A stretch of DNA of 64,000 bases from JAWVFM01 sp963823245 (GTDB lineage Bacteria; Actinomycetota; Thermoleophilia; Solirubrobacterales; 70-9). Position numbers and translations under genes: made by a program. Shown in pieces: positions 25,528 through 34,283 of the stretch. Under the pieces are notes generated by a model. That model had not been told where the DNA came from. It ran no database searches and worked only from the letters and a program-made list of their open reading frames with translations. The stretch covers positions 62,001-126,000 of the forward strand of contig CAWGKQ010000008.1 in NCBI GenBank assembly GCA_963823245.1, read 5' to 3'. Each line of letters begins with the position of its first letter. Position 1 is the stretch's first letter.

Positions 25528-25555
25528 GTGTTTGGCAGTCGGCCTGCATCTCGCG

Positions 25556-26170
25556 TCAGGCGGCTGCGGCGCGTCGAGCGGCCCGGACGTAGAGGACGGT
25601 GGCCGCCACCCCGAGCCCGATGCCGGCGATGAACATCGCCGACGGAACCCATGAATCGAGCACCATCGCGAGGAAGAGGCCCCCGAACGCGAGCGCCACT
25701 CCGATCCGCCCGACCCAGTTGATCTGGATCTCGATCCCGCGTCGGAGGGCCATTTCGGAGAGGACCAGCGTCACGAGCTCCCTGGCGAGCGCGAGCGCCA
25801 TTGCCCACCGTGGCAAGAGGTCGAACTTCCAGGCGACGACGATCCCGGCGACGACGCTGAGTCGATCGACCAGCGGATCGAGCAGCGATCCGAGCCGCGA
25901 GTACTGACCGGTCGCGCGGGCCAGGAAGCCGTCGAGGAAGTCGCCGGCGACGACGAAGAAGTAGACGGCCGCGGCGGCCGCCGACCGGCCGTCATCTGAG
26001 CCGAGCGCGAGGTAGAGGAAGACGGGGATCCCGGCGAGTCGCAGGTACCCGACGAGGTTCGGGATCGTGAACGGGCGCAGCGGCTCCCCTCGCCGCGTCT
26101 GCCTGGGCCGCGGCCCCGAGCGGTCGATCCCGGCCAGCCGCCTGAACCCATGAGCCCTCTCGTCATTCAA
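25556..26170 (-). CDS. CDP-alcohol phosphatidyltransferase (PgsA/Cls-like)
   Basis: 204 residues. Membrane enzyme that transfers a phosphatidyl group from CDP-diacylglycerol to an alcohol such as glycerol phosphate or phosphatidylglycerol. The signature D-G-x2-A-R-x8-G-x3-D-x3-D is complete (DGFLARATGQYSRLGSLLDP and the Asp after LV). About five membrane helices follow from FTIPNLVGYLRLAGIPVFLY onward. The TTG at 26170 overlaps the proS stop by eight bases. Whether the product is phosphatidylglycerol phosphate or cardiolipin cannot be decided from sequence. Confidence 0.85.
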   Translation of the reverse strand: MNDERAHGFRRLAGIDRSGPRPRQTRRGEPLRPFTIPNLVGYLRLAGIPVFLYLALGSDDGRSAAAAAVYFFVVAGDFLDGFLARATGQYSRLGSLLDPLVDRLSVVAGIVVAWKFDLLPRWAMALALARELVTLVLSEMALRRGIEIQINWVGRIGVALAFGGLFLAMVLDSWVPSAMFIAGIGLGVAATVLYVRAARRAAAA

Positions 26171-27848
26171 GCTCGGAAAGGAGGTCGATCGCCTCTCGAG
26201 CCGCCTCCGCGGCCGCCAATCGGTGCTCGGCCCCGGTCGACCGCACCTGGGCCTCGACAACGCCGTCGGCGAGAGAGCGGCGCCCGACCGTGATCCGCAG
26301 CGGACAACCGAGGAGCTCGGCGTCGGTGAGCTTCTCGCCTGGGCCGGCGTCGCGGTCATCGAGCAGGGTCTCGACCCCCTGGTCGGAAAGCTCGCGGTAG
26401 AGGGCTTCCGCCGCCTCGGTGGCCTCGTCGCCGGCCTTGCCGATTGCGACCACGTGCACATCCCAAGGCGCCAGCGAGCGGGGCCACACGATGCCCACCT
26501 CGTCGGCGCGCTGCTCGATCGAGGCGGCGACGATCCGCGCCGGGCCGATCCCGTAGCAGCCCATGACGATCGGGACCTCGCTACCGTCCTCGTCGAGGTA
26601 CGTTGCGTCCAGCGGCTCCGAGTAGCGGGTGCCGAGCTTGAAGATTCCGGCGAGCTCGATTGCGGTGGTGATCTCGATCGAGTTTCCGCCCGGCGCCAAG
26701 TCGCCGGCCTCGACCCTCCGGACGTCGTGCTCGGCGAAATCGAAGTCCCGGCCCGGCGACACCCCGATCAGATGATGGTCGGCCCGGTTTGCGCCGGCCA
26801 CGTATCCCTCGCCGGTGATCGCGGCATCCTTGATCACGTCGACGCTTGCCCCGACCGGCCCGACGAAGCCCGGGGGTCCGAGCTCGCTCTCGATCTCCTC
26901 GGGGCGCGCGGGCCGGAAGGGCGCATCGAGCACGCTCTGTAGCTTGAGCTCGTTCAGGCGGTGGTCGCCGCGCACGAGGGCGACGACCATGCCGCGGCCC
27001 TCGACCATTACCGGCATCGCCTTGATCAGCGCGCCCGGCGGGACCCCGAGCGCCCAGGACACCTCCCCGACCGTCGTGAGGCCCGGCGTGGGGACTTCCC
27101 GCGGCTCGTCGAGGGCCGGCGGAAGCTCGACTGGCTGCGGCTCCGCGACGGCGACCTCCACGTCGGCGGCGTATCCCGGGGCGAGCGCGATCTCGCTCTC
27201 GCCGGCGGCGCACGGGGCCATGTAGTCGTGCGCGCCGAGCCCGCCCATCATCCCGACGTCGGATTCGACCCGGTACCAGTCGAGCCCGCTGCGGTCGAAG
27301 ATTCGGTCATAGGCCTGGATGTGGAGCTCGTAGCTGCGCTCGAGCCCCTCGAAGTCGCGGTCGAAGCTGTAGGAGTCCTTCATCGTGAACTCCCGCGTGC
27401 GCAGCACGCCGGCGCGCGGGCGCGGCTCGTCGCGCTCCTTGGTCTGGATGTGGAAGAGGATCTTCGGAAGCTCGCGGTACGAGCGCACCTCGCGCGCGAC
27501 GTGGGAGGTGATGACCTCCTCGTGCGTCATCCCGAGGACCAGGTCGGCGCCCTTGCGATCCTTGAGCTTCATGAGCTCCTCGATGTCATAGCGGCCCGTG
27601 CGCTGCCAGAGCTCAGCGGGCTGGAGCACGGGCATGAGCATCTCCTGCCCGCCGATCGCCGTCATCTCCTCGCGGACGATCTCCTCCGCCTTGGAGACTG
27701 CTCGGTAGCCGGCCGGCAGGTATGTCCACAGGCCGGCGCCGACCTGTCGGATGAGCCCGGCGCGGATCATCAGCCGGTGCGAGAGCGCCTCCGCGTCGGC
27801 GGGGTCCTCACGCAGCGTCGGCAGGAATAGCGCAGAGAGGCGGGTCAT
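26163..27848 (-). CDS. proS: Prolyl-tRNA synthetase
   Basis: 561 residues, bacterial type with the editing insertion. Class II motifs: motif 1 region GLIRQVGAGLWTYLPAGYRA, motif 2 DEPRPRAGVLRTREFTMKDS, motif 3 near VIMGCYGIGPARIVAASIEQ. The INS editing domain lies between about residues 225 and 400 (VGEVSWALGVPPGALIKAMP). The anticodon-binding C-terminus has IVWPRSLAPWDVHVVAIGK. A TAGGCT stands nine bases before the ATG. The next gene on the strand overlaps its end by eight bases. Confidence 0.95.
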   Translation of the reverse strand: MTRLSALFLPTLREDPADAEALSHRLMIRAGLIRQVGAGLWTYLPAGYRAVSKAEEIVREEMTAIGGQEMLMPVLQPAELWQRTGRYDIEELMKLKDRKGADLVLGMTHEEVITSHVAREVRSYRELPKILFHIQTKERDEPRPRAGVLRTREFTMKDSYSFDRDFEGLERSYELHIQAYDRIFDRSGLDWYRVESDVGMMGGLGAHDYMAPCAAGESEIALAPGYAADVEVAVAEPQPVELPPALDEPREVPTPGLTTVGEVSWALGVPPGALIKAMPVMVEGRGMVVALVRGDHRLNELKLQSVLDAPFRPARPEEIESELGPPGFVGPVGASVDVIKDAAITGEGYVAGANRADHHLIGVSPGRDFDFAEHDVRRVEAGDLAPGGNSIEITTAIELAGIFKLGTRYSEPLDATYLDEDGSEVPIVMGCYGIGPARIVAASIEQRADEVGIVWPRSLAPWDVHVVAIGKAGDEATEAAEALYRELSDQGVETLLDDRDAGPGEKLTDAELLGCPLRITVGRRSLADGVVEAQVRSTGAEHRLAAAEAAREAIDLLSELE

Positions 27849-27933
27849 CGGGCGGCCAGCCTACCGGCGCGCATGCGCCCGCCGCTTACGATGCAGACGA
27901 ATGGCCATCAGGCAACGCGACTGGAGGTAGGCG

Positions 27934-28479
27934 ATGGAAGCAACGGGTGTCCGGATGCCGGGCGTTCTGCGAGGAGGGCTCCTCATCCTCGGCGTCCCGC
28001 AGTTCCTGATCGGCGCGTGGGCGCTCGTCTCGCCGCAGGGATGGTTCGATTCGTTCCCGGGCGCCGGCCACCACTGGCTCCCCGCGTATGGGCCGTACAA
28101 CTCGCATCTGGCAACCGACGTCGGTGCGACCTTCGTCGCGCTCGGCCTGATCCTGGGGTTGGCGGCCCTCTGGCTCGAGCGCCGAGTCGTGCAGGTGGCG
28201 CTCGTCGGCTACCTCGCCTACGCGGTTCCGCACACGATCTATCACCTCGCAAACGACCACGACCTCGGCGGTGGCGACCAGGTTGCGAACGGCATCACGC
28301 TGGTGCTCTCAGTCCTACTCGCGCTGGTCCTCCTCTGGCTGACGCGGCGGCCGGCGGCGCCCGAGCGCGCGCAGCCCGCGCCGGCGGGCGGGGGAAGCCG
28401 CCTCGGCTCGCGCGCTATCGGTCGAGCGACGCGTTCTCCGAGCTGGATCGCCTCGTCCTCGACTACGCGACCTCGGTAA
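27934..28479 (+). CDS. Four-helix membrane protein with a foreign C-terminus
   Basis: 181 residues. A clear GGAGG lies before the ATG at 27934. Four membrane helices occupy residues 10-150 (GGLLILGVPQFLIGAWALV, VALGLILGLAALWL, VALVGYLAYAVPHTIYHLAN, ITLVLSVLLALVLLW). After about residue 155 the frame runs out of phase through the remnant of a carboxymuconolactone-decarboxylase gene (SRLGSRAIGRATRSPSW is a shadow of it). The gene therefore seems to have lost its own end in a deletion. Function unknown. Confidence 0.6.
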   Translation: MEATGVRMPGVLRGGLLILGVPQFLIGAWALVSPQGWFDSFPGAGHHWLPAYGPYNSHLATDVGATFVALGLILGLAALWLERRVVQVALVGYLAYAVPHTIYHLANDHDLGGGDQVANGITLVLSVLLALVLLWLTRRPAAPERAQPAPAGGGSRLGSRAIGRATRSPSWIASSSTTRPR

Positions 28480-28675
28480 GCCGCACTCCCGCGGACGTCG
28501 ACGACGAGCTGTTCGCCCGCCTCCGCGCGGAGCTCGACGACGCCTAGATCGTGGAGCTCACGAGCGCGATCGCCCTGAGAACTTCCGCGCTCGCTTCAAC
28601 CACGCGGTCGGCATCGAGCCGCAGGGGTTCTCGGAGGGCGCTGCCTGCGTCATTCCGGCCGCCGTGGCCGCGTGA
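28407..28675 (+). pseudogene. C-terminal fragment of a carboxymuconolactone decarboxylase-family gene
   Basis: Reads LARYRSSDAFSELDRLVLDY and SRTPADVDDELFARLRAELD, the second half of a CMD/AhpD-like protein, then meets a TAG at 28545. Past it the same homology continues (IVELTSAIAL) and, after a one-base loss near 28580, ends NFRARFNHAVGIEPQGFSEG and the TGA at 28673-28675. The TAG is most simply a CAG-to-TAG change. The N-terminal half with the catalytic Cys region is absent, replaced by the end of the preceding membrane-protein gene. It is broken by truncation, nonsense and frameshift. Confidence 0.7.
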
Positions 28676-29228
28676 GCGCTCGCCATTCACGCTCGAGGAT
28701 CGCGTAGACGAGCTCGTCCGTCCACTCGCCCTTCACCCACTCGTTCTCCGCGAGGTGCGCCTCCCGGCGCATCCCCAGGCGCTCCATCAAGCGCACCGAG
28801 CGCTCGTTGCGAGCGTCGCAGCGTCCGTAGACGCGGTGCAGGCCAAGACCTCCGAAGCCGAGATCGAGCATCGCGGCGGCCGCCTCGGTCGCCAGCCCGC
28901 TGCCGCCGTGGTCCGGGTGGAAGATGAAGCCGACCTCGCCCTGGCGATGCTCGCTGCTCCGCCACCACAGCGTCACCTCGCCGATCAGCGGGCCGCCGGC
29001 GCGTGCGGTCGCGGCCAGCGTCAGCTTCGAGCCCTCCTCGTCGAGGCTTGTCTCGGTCAGCCTCTCGGCGAGGGCCTCACCGGTGCCGGCGACGTCGCGT
29101 GGCTCGAAGTAGAGATAACGCGCGACGTCCTCGCGGGAGTGGAGCGAGTGGAGCGCCTCGAGGTCGCTGTCCACGAGCGGCCGGAGCAGCAGGCGGTCTG
29201 TCTCAATGGGCTGGGAGAGGTCGAGCAC
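28650..29228 (-). CDS. GNAT N-acetyltransferase (RimJ/RimL-like)
   Basis: 192 residues. Acetyltransf_3-type domain: QPIETDRLLLRPLVDSDLEA at the N-terminus, EVGFIFHPDHGGSGLATEAA with the acetyl-CoA loop, GLHRVYGRCDARNERSVRLM, and LGMRREAHLAENEWVKGEWT, the usual C-terminal block. Related enzymes acetylate N-termini of proteins or small amines. The GTG at 29228 is chosen because of a TAGCCT box seven bases upstream. Longer versions run through the divergent promoter. It overlaps the CMD remnant by 26 bases at its end. Confidence 0.85.
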   Translation of the reverse strand: MLDLSQPIETDRLLLRPLVDSDLEALHSLHSREDVARYLYFEPRDVAGTGEALAERLTETSLDEEGSKLTLAATARAGGPLIGEVTLWWRSSEHRQGEVGFIFHPDHGGSGLATEAAAAMLDLGFGGLGLHRVYGRCDARNERSVRLMERLGMRREAHLAENEWVKGEWTDELVYAILEREWRALTRPRRPE

Positions 29229-29235
29229 CCTCGGC

Positions 29236-29241
29236 AGGCTA
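29236..29241 (-). promoter_or_regulatory. -10 box of a predicted leaderless promoter (GNAT gene)
   Basis: TAGCCT lies seven bases before GTG 29228 and shares its TA with the divergent TACGCT. Confidence 0.5.
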
Positions 29242-29245
29242 CGCT
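29240..29245 (+). promoter_or_regulatory. -10 box of a predicted leaderless promoter
   Basis: TACGCT lies eight bases before ATG 29254. With the opposite box it forms AGGCTACGCT (29236-29245). Confidence 0.5.
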
Positions 29246-29253
29246 GCCGCCCA

Positions 29254-29520
29254 ATGGGTCTGATCGCCTGGATCTTCCTCGGGCTGTTCGCCGGCCTCAT
29301 CGCCCGCGCCCTCGTGCCCGGGCGGACCGAGCCCGGAGGCTGCTTCGGCACGATGGCGATCGGCATCCTCGGCGCGTTGCTCGGCGGCTTCATCGCCACG
29401 GCGCTCGACATCGGCAAGCTCGGCCACTTCTTCGACGTGGGGACGTGGCTGATCGCAATCGGCGGCTCGATTCTGCTGCTGCTCCTGATCCGCGCGATCA
29501 GCGGCGGCGGACGGCGCTAG
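29254..29520 (+). CDS. GlsB/YeaQ/YmgE family membrane protein
   Basis: 88 residues with three membrane helices. The family pattern is plain: GLIAWIFLGLFAGLIARALV, then PGGCFGTMAIGILGALLGGF and a last helix WLIAIGGSILLLLLI. Members are small stress-associated membrane proteins of unresolved function. Four bases of its end overlap the convergent cupin gene. Confidence 0.85.
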   Translation: MGLIAWIFLGLFAGLIARALVPGRTEPGGCFGTMAIGILGALLGGFIATALDIGKLGHFFDVGTWLIAIGGSILLLLLIRAISGGGRR

Positions 29521-29945
29521 CCAGCGAGCTCAGGCGGCTTAGCCTTCGGGCCGTCGGGATACATCCAGGCGAGCTGCTCGTCGCTCATCTCGAGCGTGCT
29601 CGACACCCCTTCGGGAGGGGCGCCCACGACGAGCCAGAGCGCGTCCTCGTCGCCGTCGTTGAAGAGCTGCCGCACCGTTTCGGGCTCCACGAGCACCGCG
29701 TCGAGCGGCGAGAGCGTGAGCGAATCGTCGCCCACCCGCATCCTCCCCACCCCCTCCAGCAGGACGTAGAGCTCCTCCTGGGTCCGGTGGCGGTGCTTCG
29801 TCGACGCCTGGCTCGGCGCGAGGCGCCAGAGCCGGGCGCCAAGGCTCTCCGCCTCGAGCTGCTTGGCGAGGTCCGTGTTCTCGACCCGCATCTGGTTCGA
29901 GGGGCGCCAGAAGGCGTCGGCTGCGGCCAGGCGCCGGTAGGCCAA
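29517..29945 (-). CDS. Cupin-domain protein
   Basis: 142 residues. A single cupin barrel with HRHRTQEELYVLLEGVGRMR (His-His-Glu metal ligands of motif 1) and LSPLDAVLVEPETVRQLFND (motif 2, in which the usual His is a Gln-Leu-Phe stretch). It probably binds a metal and a small ligand. Substrate unknown. The TTG at 29945, one base after the ispG stop, is the best start, which makes it the last gene of the ispG unit. Confidence 0.8.
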   Translation of the reverse strand: MAYRRLAAADAFWRPSNQMRVENTDLAKQLEAESLGARLWRLAPSQASTKHRHRTQEELYVLLEGVGRMRVGDDSLTLSPLDAVLVEPETVRQLFNDGDEDALWLVVGAPPEGVSSTLEMSDEQLAWMYPDGPKAKPPELAG

Positions 29946-29946
29946 C

Positions 29947-31236
29947 TTAGGCCCGGGTGAAGCGCCGGCCAACGGTCGGCGAAGCGTCCTCGTCAAGCGG
30001 CGCGCGCTTGCCGACCGGCTTCAGGAAGGGCTCAGCAGTGACGTCGCGCCCCTCCGCCTTCGCCGCCTGGGCCTCCATCTGCGCGATGCGCTCAGGCGTA
30101 AGGTCGCCGGCGTTCTCCTCCTCGATGCGGGCGAGCCAGTCGGCGCCCTCGGCCGCCTTGCGCTCGTCGACCTCGACCTCCCCGCGGTCGAGCGAACGGT
30201 CGATCTCGGCGAACAGCGCGTCGACGAGCTCCGCCTGCGGCACCTTGCGCAGCGGTTTGCCGCCGGCGAAGATCAGCCCCTCGTTCTTGGCACCCGTGAT
30301 CCCGAAGTCCGCGTGCGAGGCCTCGCCGATGCCGTTCACCGCGCAGCCGAGCACGGCGACCTCGACCGGCTCCGCGTAGCCCTCGAGGCGCTCCTCGATC
30401 TCGGCGACGATCGTGTCCATGTCGAACTGCAAGCGCCCACAGGTGGGGCAGGCGATGAGGACGGGCCCGCGCTCGCGCAGGCCCAGGGCCTTGAGGATCT
30501 CCCACGCCACCTTCACTTCCTCCTCGGCGTGAAAGGTCGAGAGCGAGATCCGGATCGTGTCGCCGATGCCGTCGGCGAGGAGCGTGCCCAGGCCGACCGC
30601 CGACTTCAGCGACCCCGACCACTTGGTCCCCGCCTCGGTGATGCCGAGGTGGAGCGGATAGGGAACGCGCTCGGAGAGCAGGCGGTTCGCGGCGATCGTG
30701 TTCGGCACGTTTGTCGACTTGATCGAGACCTTGAAGTTCTCGAAGTCGAGCGACTCCATCAGCTCGCAGAACTCAACCGCGGCCGTGACGAGCGCCTCCA
30801 CGGGCTCCGTGCGCTCGAGCTCGTGCAGATGCCTGGGAAGCGAGCCGGAGTTGACGCCGATCCGCATCGGCACGCCCGCGCCGGTCGCCCGGTCGGCCAC
30901 CTCGGCCACCTTCTCGCGGCCGCCGATATTGCCCGGGTTGAGGCGAATGCAGTGGGCGCCGGCGTCGATCGCCTTCAGCGCGAGGGTGTGGTTGAAGTGG
31001 ATGTCGGCGATCACCGGGATCGGGGAGTCGCGCACGATCGTGCGCAGAGCCTCGACGTCCTTGTCCCTTGGGACGGCCACGCGGACGATGTCGGCGCCCG
31101 CCTCGGCGACCTTGCCGATCTGCTCCATCGTCGCGTCGAGATTGGCCGTCTCGGTCTTCGTCATCGTCTGCACGGCGACCGGCGCGCCGCCGCCGATCGG
31201 CACGTCCTTCACGAAGATCTGGCGCTTCGATGCCAC
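29947..31236 (-). CDS. ispG: 4-Hydroxy-3-methylbut-2-enyl diphosphate synthase (IspG/GcpE)
   Basis: 429 residues. [4Fe-4S] enzyme of the MEP isoprenoid pathway. The TIM-barrel N-terminus has AVQTMTKTETANLDATMEQI and IPVIADIHFNHTLALKAIDA. The C-terminal domain has the cluster Cys in CPTCGRLQFD and AVLGCAVNGIGEASHADFGI. A C-terminal extension of about 50 residues follows the usual end. GTG 31236 is preceded by TATCCT at six bases. The dxr and rseP genes of the conserved cluster lie upstream on the same strand. Confidence 0.95.
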   Translation of the reverse strand: MASKRQIFVKDVPIGGGAPVAVQTMTKTETANLDATMEQIGKVAEAGADIVRVAVPRDKDVEALRTIVRDSPIPVIADIHFNHTLALKAIDAGAHCIRLNPGNIGGREKVAEVADRATGAGVPMRIGVNSGSLPRHLHELERTEPVEALVTAAVEFCELMESLDFENFKVSIKSTNVPNTIAANRLLSERVPYPLHLGITEAGTKWSGSLKSAVGLGTLLADGIGDTIRISLSTFHAEEEVKVAWEILKALGLRERGPVLIACPTCGRLQFDMDTIVAEIEERLEGYAEPVEVAVLGCAVNGIGEASHADFGITGAKNEGLIFAGGKPLRKVPQAELVDALFAEIDRSLDRGEVEVDERKAAEGADWLARIEEENAGDLTPERIAQMEAQAAKAEGRDVTAEPFLKPVGKRAPLDEDASPTVGRRFTRA

Positions 31237-31242
31237 GAAGTG

Positions 31243-31248
31243 AGGATA
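31243..31248 (-). promoter_or_regulatory. -10 box of a predicted leaderless promoter (ispG)
   Basis: TATCCT lies six bases before GTG 31236. Confidence 0.5.
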
Positions 31249-31304
31249 GAGCGACGCCCGCTACCCGAGCCTGAGGAGGAGAACGACCGGGCTGGCCCGC
31301 CGGC

Positions 31305-32436
31305 TCAAAGTCGGTCGAGCACCTCGGTCGCCGCCCGTTCGCCCGACCGCACGGCGCCGTCCATGTAGCCGTTCGAGTACGTGGACGTTTCGGTGCCGGC
31401 CCAATGGATCCGGCCGGCGGGCTTGCGGAGAGCGGGGCCGTACGCCGTGTAGATACTCGGTGCGGCGATTCCGACCGGGCACCCGCGTGTCCAGGGGCTT
31501 GCTGACCAGTCGGTCTCGAAGTACTCGACCGGCTTCGCGGCCCTCGGACCGAGGAAGTCGACCTAGTTGGCGAGCACCGCCCTCCGTCGCTTCGCGGGCG
31601 ATTGCTTGCGATGCGCCCTCGCGTTGTCCCCGCCGATGAAGCCGAAGACGACCCCCGGCCTTCCGCCAGGCGGTGACGAGATCTATCACCCGCTGCGTGC
31701 CGCCTACGAAGCGGTACATCTGCGCCCCGTCGCGGGTGTCGAAGTTCCGCTCGAACGTGCCCGGGTTGGTCTCGTCGCCGGACGCCGCGATGTAGAAGAG
31801 CGTGAAGAGGAGCGAGAGCTCGCGGGGCTCGGCGCCGAAGATCGGCCGCGTTGCGAGTGGAACCAGGCCGCTGCGGAACTCGGGGTTGATCGTGTTCGCC
31901 GCGATCCATGCATCGGGGTCTCGCCGTCCATTCGGCGGCGCTCACCGCATCCCATGGCGCGTCGATCGGGATGGTCGTGGCCATCTGGTCGAGCTGCGCC
32001 ACTGACGGTGACAACGTCTACATCAACGGCTCCACGAGGCTCACCTACAGCGATTGGGGAACTTGCGGACGCCGAGCTCCTTCGCCGGCGCGAGCACGTG
32101 ATTCTGCGTCGGGCCGACGAAGGTCCCCCCACCCTCGGAGATGACGCCTTGGCCGAGGTGGTGGTTGAACACACGACCGCCGGCGCGGTCGCGCGCCTCG
32201 AGCACCGCCACCGAGCGGCCACTGCGGACGAGCTCGCGGGCCGCGGTGAGGCCGGCAAACCCGGCCCCGACGATTGCGACGTCGGCCTTGCGCCGGTGCT
32301 TGCGGTGGGCCAGAGCGCTCGGCACACCACCGAGGGCGAGCCCTGCGCCCGCGCCGACCAGGCGCCGGCGAATGATGCTCGAAGCGGGCTTCACCGAGCC
32401 GAAGAGGATCGCAAGCCATCGCCTGCGCTGCGCCAA
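31305..32436 (-). pseudogene. Flavin monoamine oxidase, heavily decayed with an inverted internal segment
   Basis: From TTG 32436 the frame has a Tat-like signal (RRRLVGAGAGLALGG), the Rossmann motif AIVGAGFAGLTAARELVRSG and HHLGQGVISEGGGTFVG, and ends after KELGVRKFP. The next expected segment, DGDNVYINGSTRLTYSD, is encoded on the opposite strand (32004-32054). Homology resumes with SVAQLDQMATTIPIDAPWDA, shifts frame near 31925, reaches YRFVGGTQRVIDLVTAW, and then jumps over about 150 residues to GVVFGFIGGD. A TAG stands at 31563-31565. The C-terminus (IHWAGTETSTYSNGYMDGAV, the FAD-binding end) is intact to the TGA at 31305. Clearly non-functional. Confidence 0.85.
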
Positions 32437-32457
32437 TACGGTCGAGGCGCTCGCCGC

Positions 32458-34269
32458 CTAGGAGTACAGCGCCTCGATCTCCGCCTCGTACTTCTCCGTG
32501 ATCGGCTTGCGCTTGAGCTTCATCGTGGGCGTCAGCTCGTCCCCGCCGGGAAGCCAGTCGGCCGGGAGCAACTTGAACTTCTTGATCTGCTCCACTCGCG
32601 CCATCCGCTCGTTCGCGGCGTCGACTCCCTCCTGGATCGCGGCGACGACCCGCTCGTCCTCTGCCAGCGTGGGGAGGTCGTCGCCCTCGATCCCGTTCTT
32701 CTTCGCCCAACCCGGCGCGAAGTCCGGGTCGAGCGTGATGAGCGCGACGTTGTAGGGCCGGCGGTCGCCGATCGCGATCGCCTGGCCGATCAGTGGGCTC
32801 GCCGTCTTGAGGTGGGCCTCGATGTTGGCCGGCGACATGTTCTTGCCGGCCGCGTTGATGATGAGCTCCTTCTTCCGGTCGACGATCTTCAGGTAGCCGT
32901 CGTCGTCGAGCTCGCCGATGTCGCCTGTGGCCAGCCAGCCGTCGTCGTCGATCGTCTCCGCCGTCTTGTCGGGCAGATTTCGGTACCCACTCATGTTGCC
33001 GGGGCCCCGCACGAGCACCTCGCCGTCCTCCGCCAGCTTGACCTCGTAGCCGGGAATCGGTGGGCCGACGGTGCCGAGCTTCACACGGTCGGGGGGGTTG
33101 AGGGTGACGACGCCGCACGTCTCGGACATCCCCCAGAGCTCGCCTACCGGGATACCGATGGCGTGGAAGAACTCGAGCACCTCGAGGGGCGTCGGCGCAG
33201 CGCCGACGTTCACGGCGATCGCCTCGTCGAGACCGAGGTGCGTGCGAAGTTGCGCGAACATCGCCTCGTCGGCCTTGGCCGCCGCCTCGGCGACCTCGGC
33301 GGGGACCTCCTCGCCTGCCTGCTCGAGACGAACCTTCTGGATCGCCGCCTCGAGTCCCTGCTCGACGGGGCCACGCTGCTCGTCGGGCAGGTTCGCGATC
33401 ATCGTCTCCAGGCCAGCCTTCAGCTTCTCCCAGATCCGCGGCACGGCGAAGAACCAGGTCGGACGCACCTGCGGGAGGACCTCGATGATCTTGCGCGGGT
33501 CCGGGCAAATGGTGACGGTGAGTCCCGCGCGAATCGGCAGGTAGTAGTGGGCCCCGCGCTCGGCGATGTGGGCCGTGGGCAGCCAGGAGATCACCCTCCC
33601 GCCGCGCTCGGGGAAGTCGACGATGCCGTCGACGTTGGCGCCGAGCGCCAGAAGGTTGTTGTGCGTGAGCTGCACGCCCTTTGGCGGGCCGGTGGTGCCC
33701 GAGGTGTAAATGAGGGTGAGCAGGTCGTCCGGGCCGATTTCGGCGGCGGTGGCCGAATAGTCGAAGCCGGGATCGGCGGCCTCGACCTCGGCAAGGGTCG
33801 TCGTCCCACCCTCACCGTCGACCACGATCACGTGCTCGAGCTGGGGGAGGTTCTCACGGGCGGCGTCGAGGCGCTCGATGAACATCTCCTCGACGATGGC
33901 GACCCTCGCCCCGGAGTCGGAGATCTGGTACTCGATCTGCTCGGCGGAAGCCGTCTGGTAGATCGAGAACGGCACCGCGCCGAGGGCCACGGCCGCCAGG
34001 TCGGCGGGGATGAACTCCGGCCGGTTGTTGAGCAGGATCGCCACCGTGTCGCCCTTGGAGACGCCGAGCTGGGCGAGGCCGCCCGCGATCGCCCGGACGC
34101 GGTCGCGAAGCTCCGACCAAGTGATCGATTGGGAGTCGTCGAGGGTGCGGATCGCGACGTCGTCCGGGAGGCGGTCGACGGTCGCATCGAACGCGTCCAC
34201 CGCGTTCCGTGCGGCCAGCGCTCCGCCAGGCCCGCCACTCACGTAGCGCTCGGCAGTCTTGAGCTCCAT
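32458..34269 (-). CDS. Long-chain acyl-CoA synthetase (AMP-forming)
   Basis: 603 residues. ANL-superfamily enzyme activating fatty acids to acyl-CoA through an acyl adenylate. Motif A3 is LIYTSGTTGPPKGVQLTHNN. GELWGMSETCGVVTLNPPDR, WLATGDIGELDDDGYLKIVD and the catalytic-Lys C-terminus (LKRKPITEKYEAEIEALYS) follow. The N-terminal region (ITWSELRDRVRAIAGGLAQL) is of the FadD15/FACL6 group. It stands between rseP and the decayed oxidase, interrupting the usual rseP-ispG order. Confidence 0.93.
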   Translation of the reverse strand: MELKTAERYVSGGPGGALAARNAVDAFDATVDRLPDDVAIRTLDDSQSITWSELRDRVRAIAGGLAQLGVSKGDTVAILLNNRPEFIPADLAAVALGAVPFSIYQTASAEQIEYQISDSGARVAIVEEMFIERLDAARENLPQLEHVIVVDGEGGTTTLAEVEAADPGFDYSATAAEIGPDDLLTLIYTSGTTGPPKGVQLTHNNLLALGANVDGIVDFPERGGRVISWLPTAHIAERGAHYYLPIRAGLTVTICPDPRKIIEVLPQVRPTWFFAVPRIWEKLKAGLETMIANLPDEQRGPVEQGLEAAIQKVRLEQAGEEVPAEVAEAAAKADEAMFAQLRTHLGLDEAIAVNVGAAPTPLEVLEFFHAIGIPVGELWGMSETCGVVTLNPPDRVKLGTVGPPIPGYEVKLAEDGEVLVRGPGNMSGYRNLPDKTAETIDDDGWLATGDIGELDDDGYLKIVDRKKELIINAAGKNMSPANIEAHLKTASPLIGQAIAIGDRRPYNVALITLDPDFAPGWAKKNGIEGDDLPTLAEDERVVAAIQEGVDAANERMARVEQIKKFKLLPADWLPGGDELTPTMKLKRKPITEKYEAEIEALYS

Positions 34270-34283
34270 CCCTGGCGCGCAGC

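Noticed and set aside
28551..29960. A 469-codon plus-strand frame
   Set aside because: Its first codons are the CMD remnant out of frame. The rest is antisense to the acetyltransferase and cupin genes and crosses the GlsB-like gene in another frame.
31998..32060. Plus-strand frame with NVYINGSTRLTY as a possible small gene
   Set aside because: The motif belongs to the amine-oxidase family and is best explained as an inverted part of the minus-strand pseudogene.
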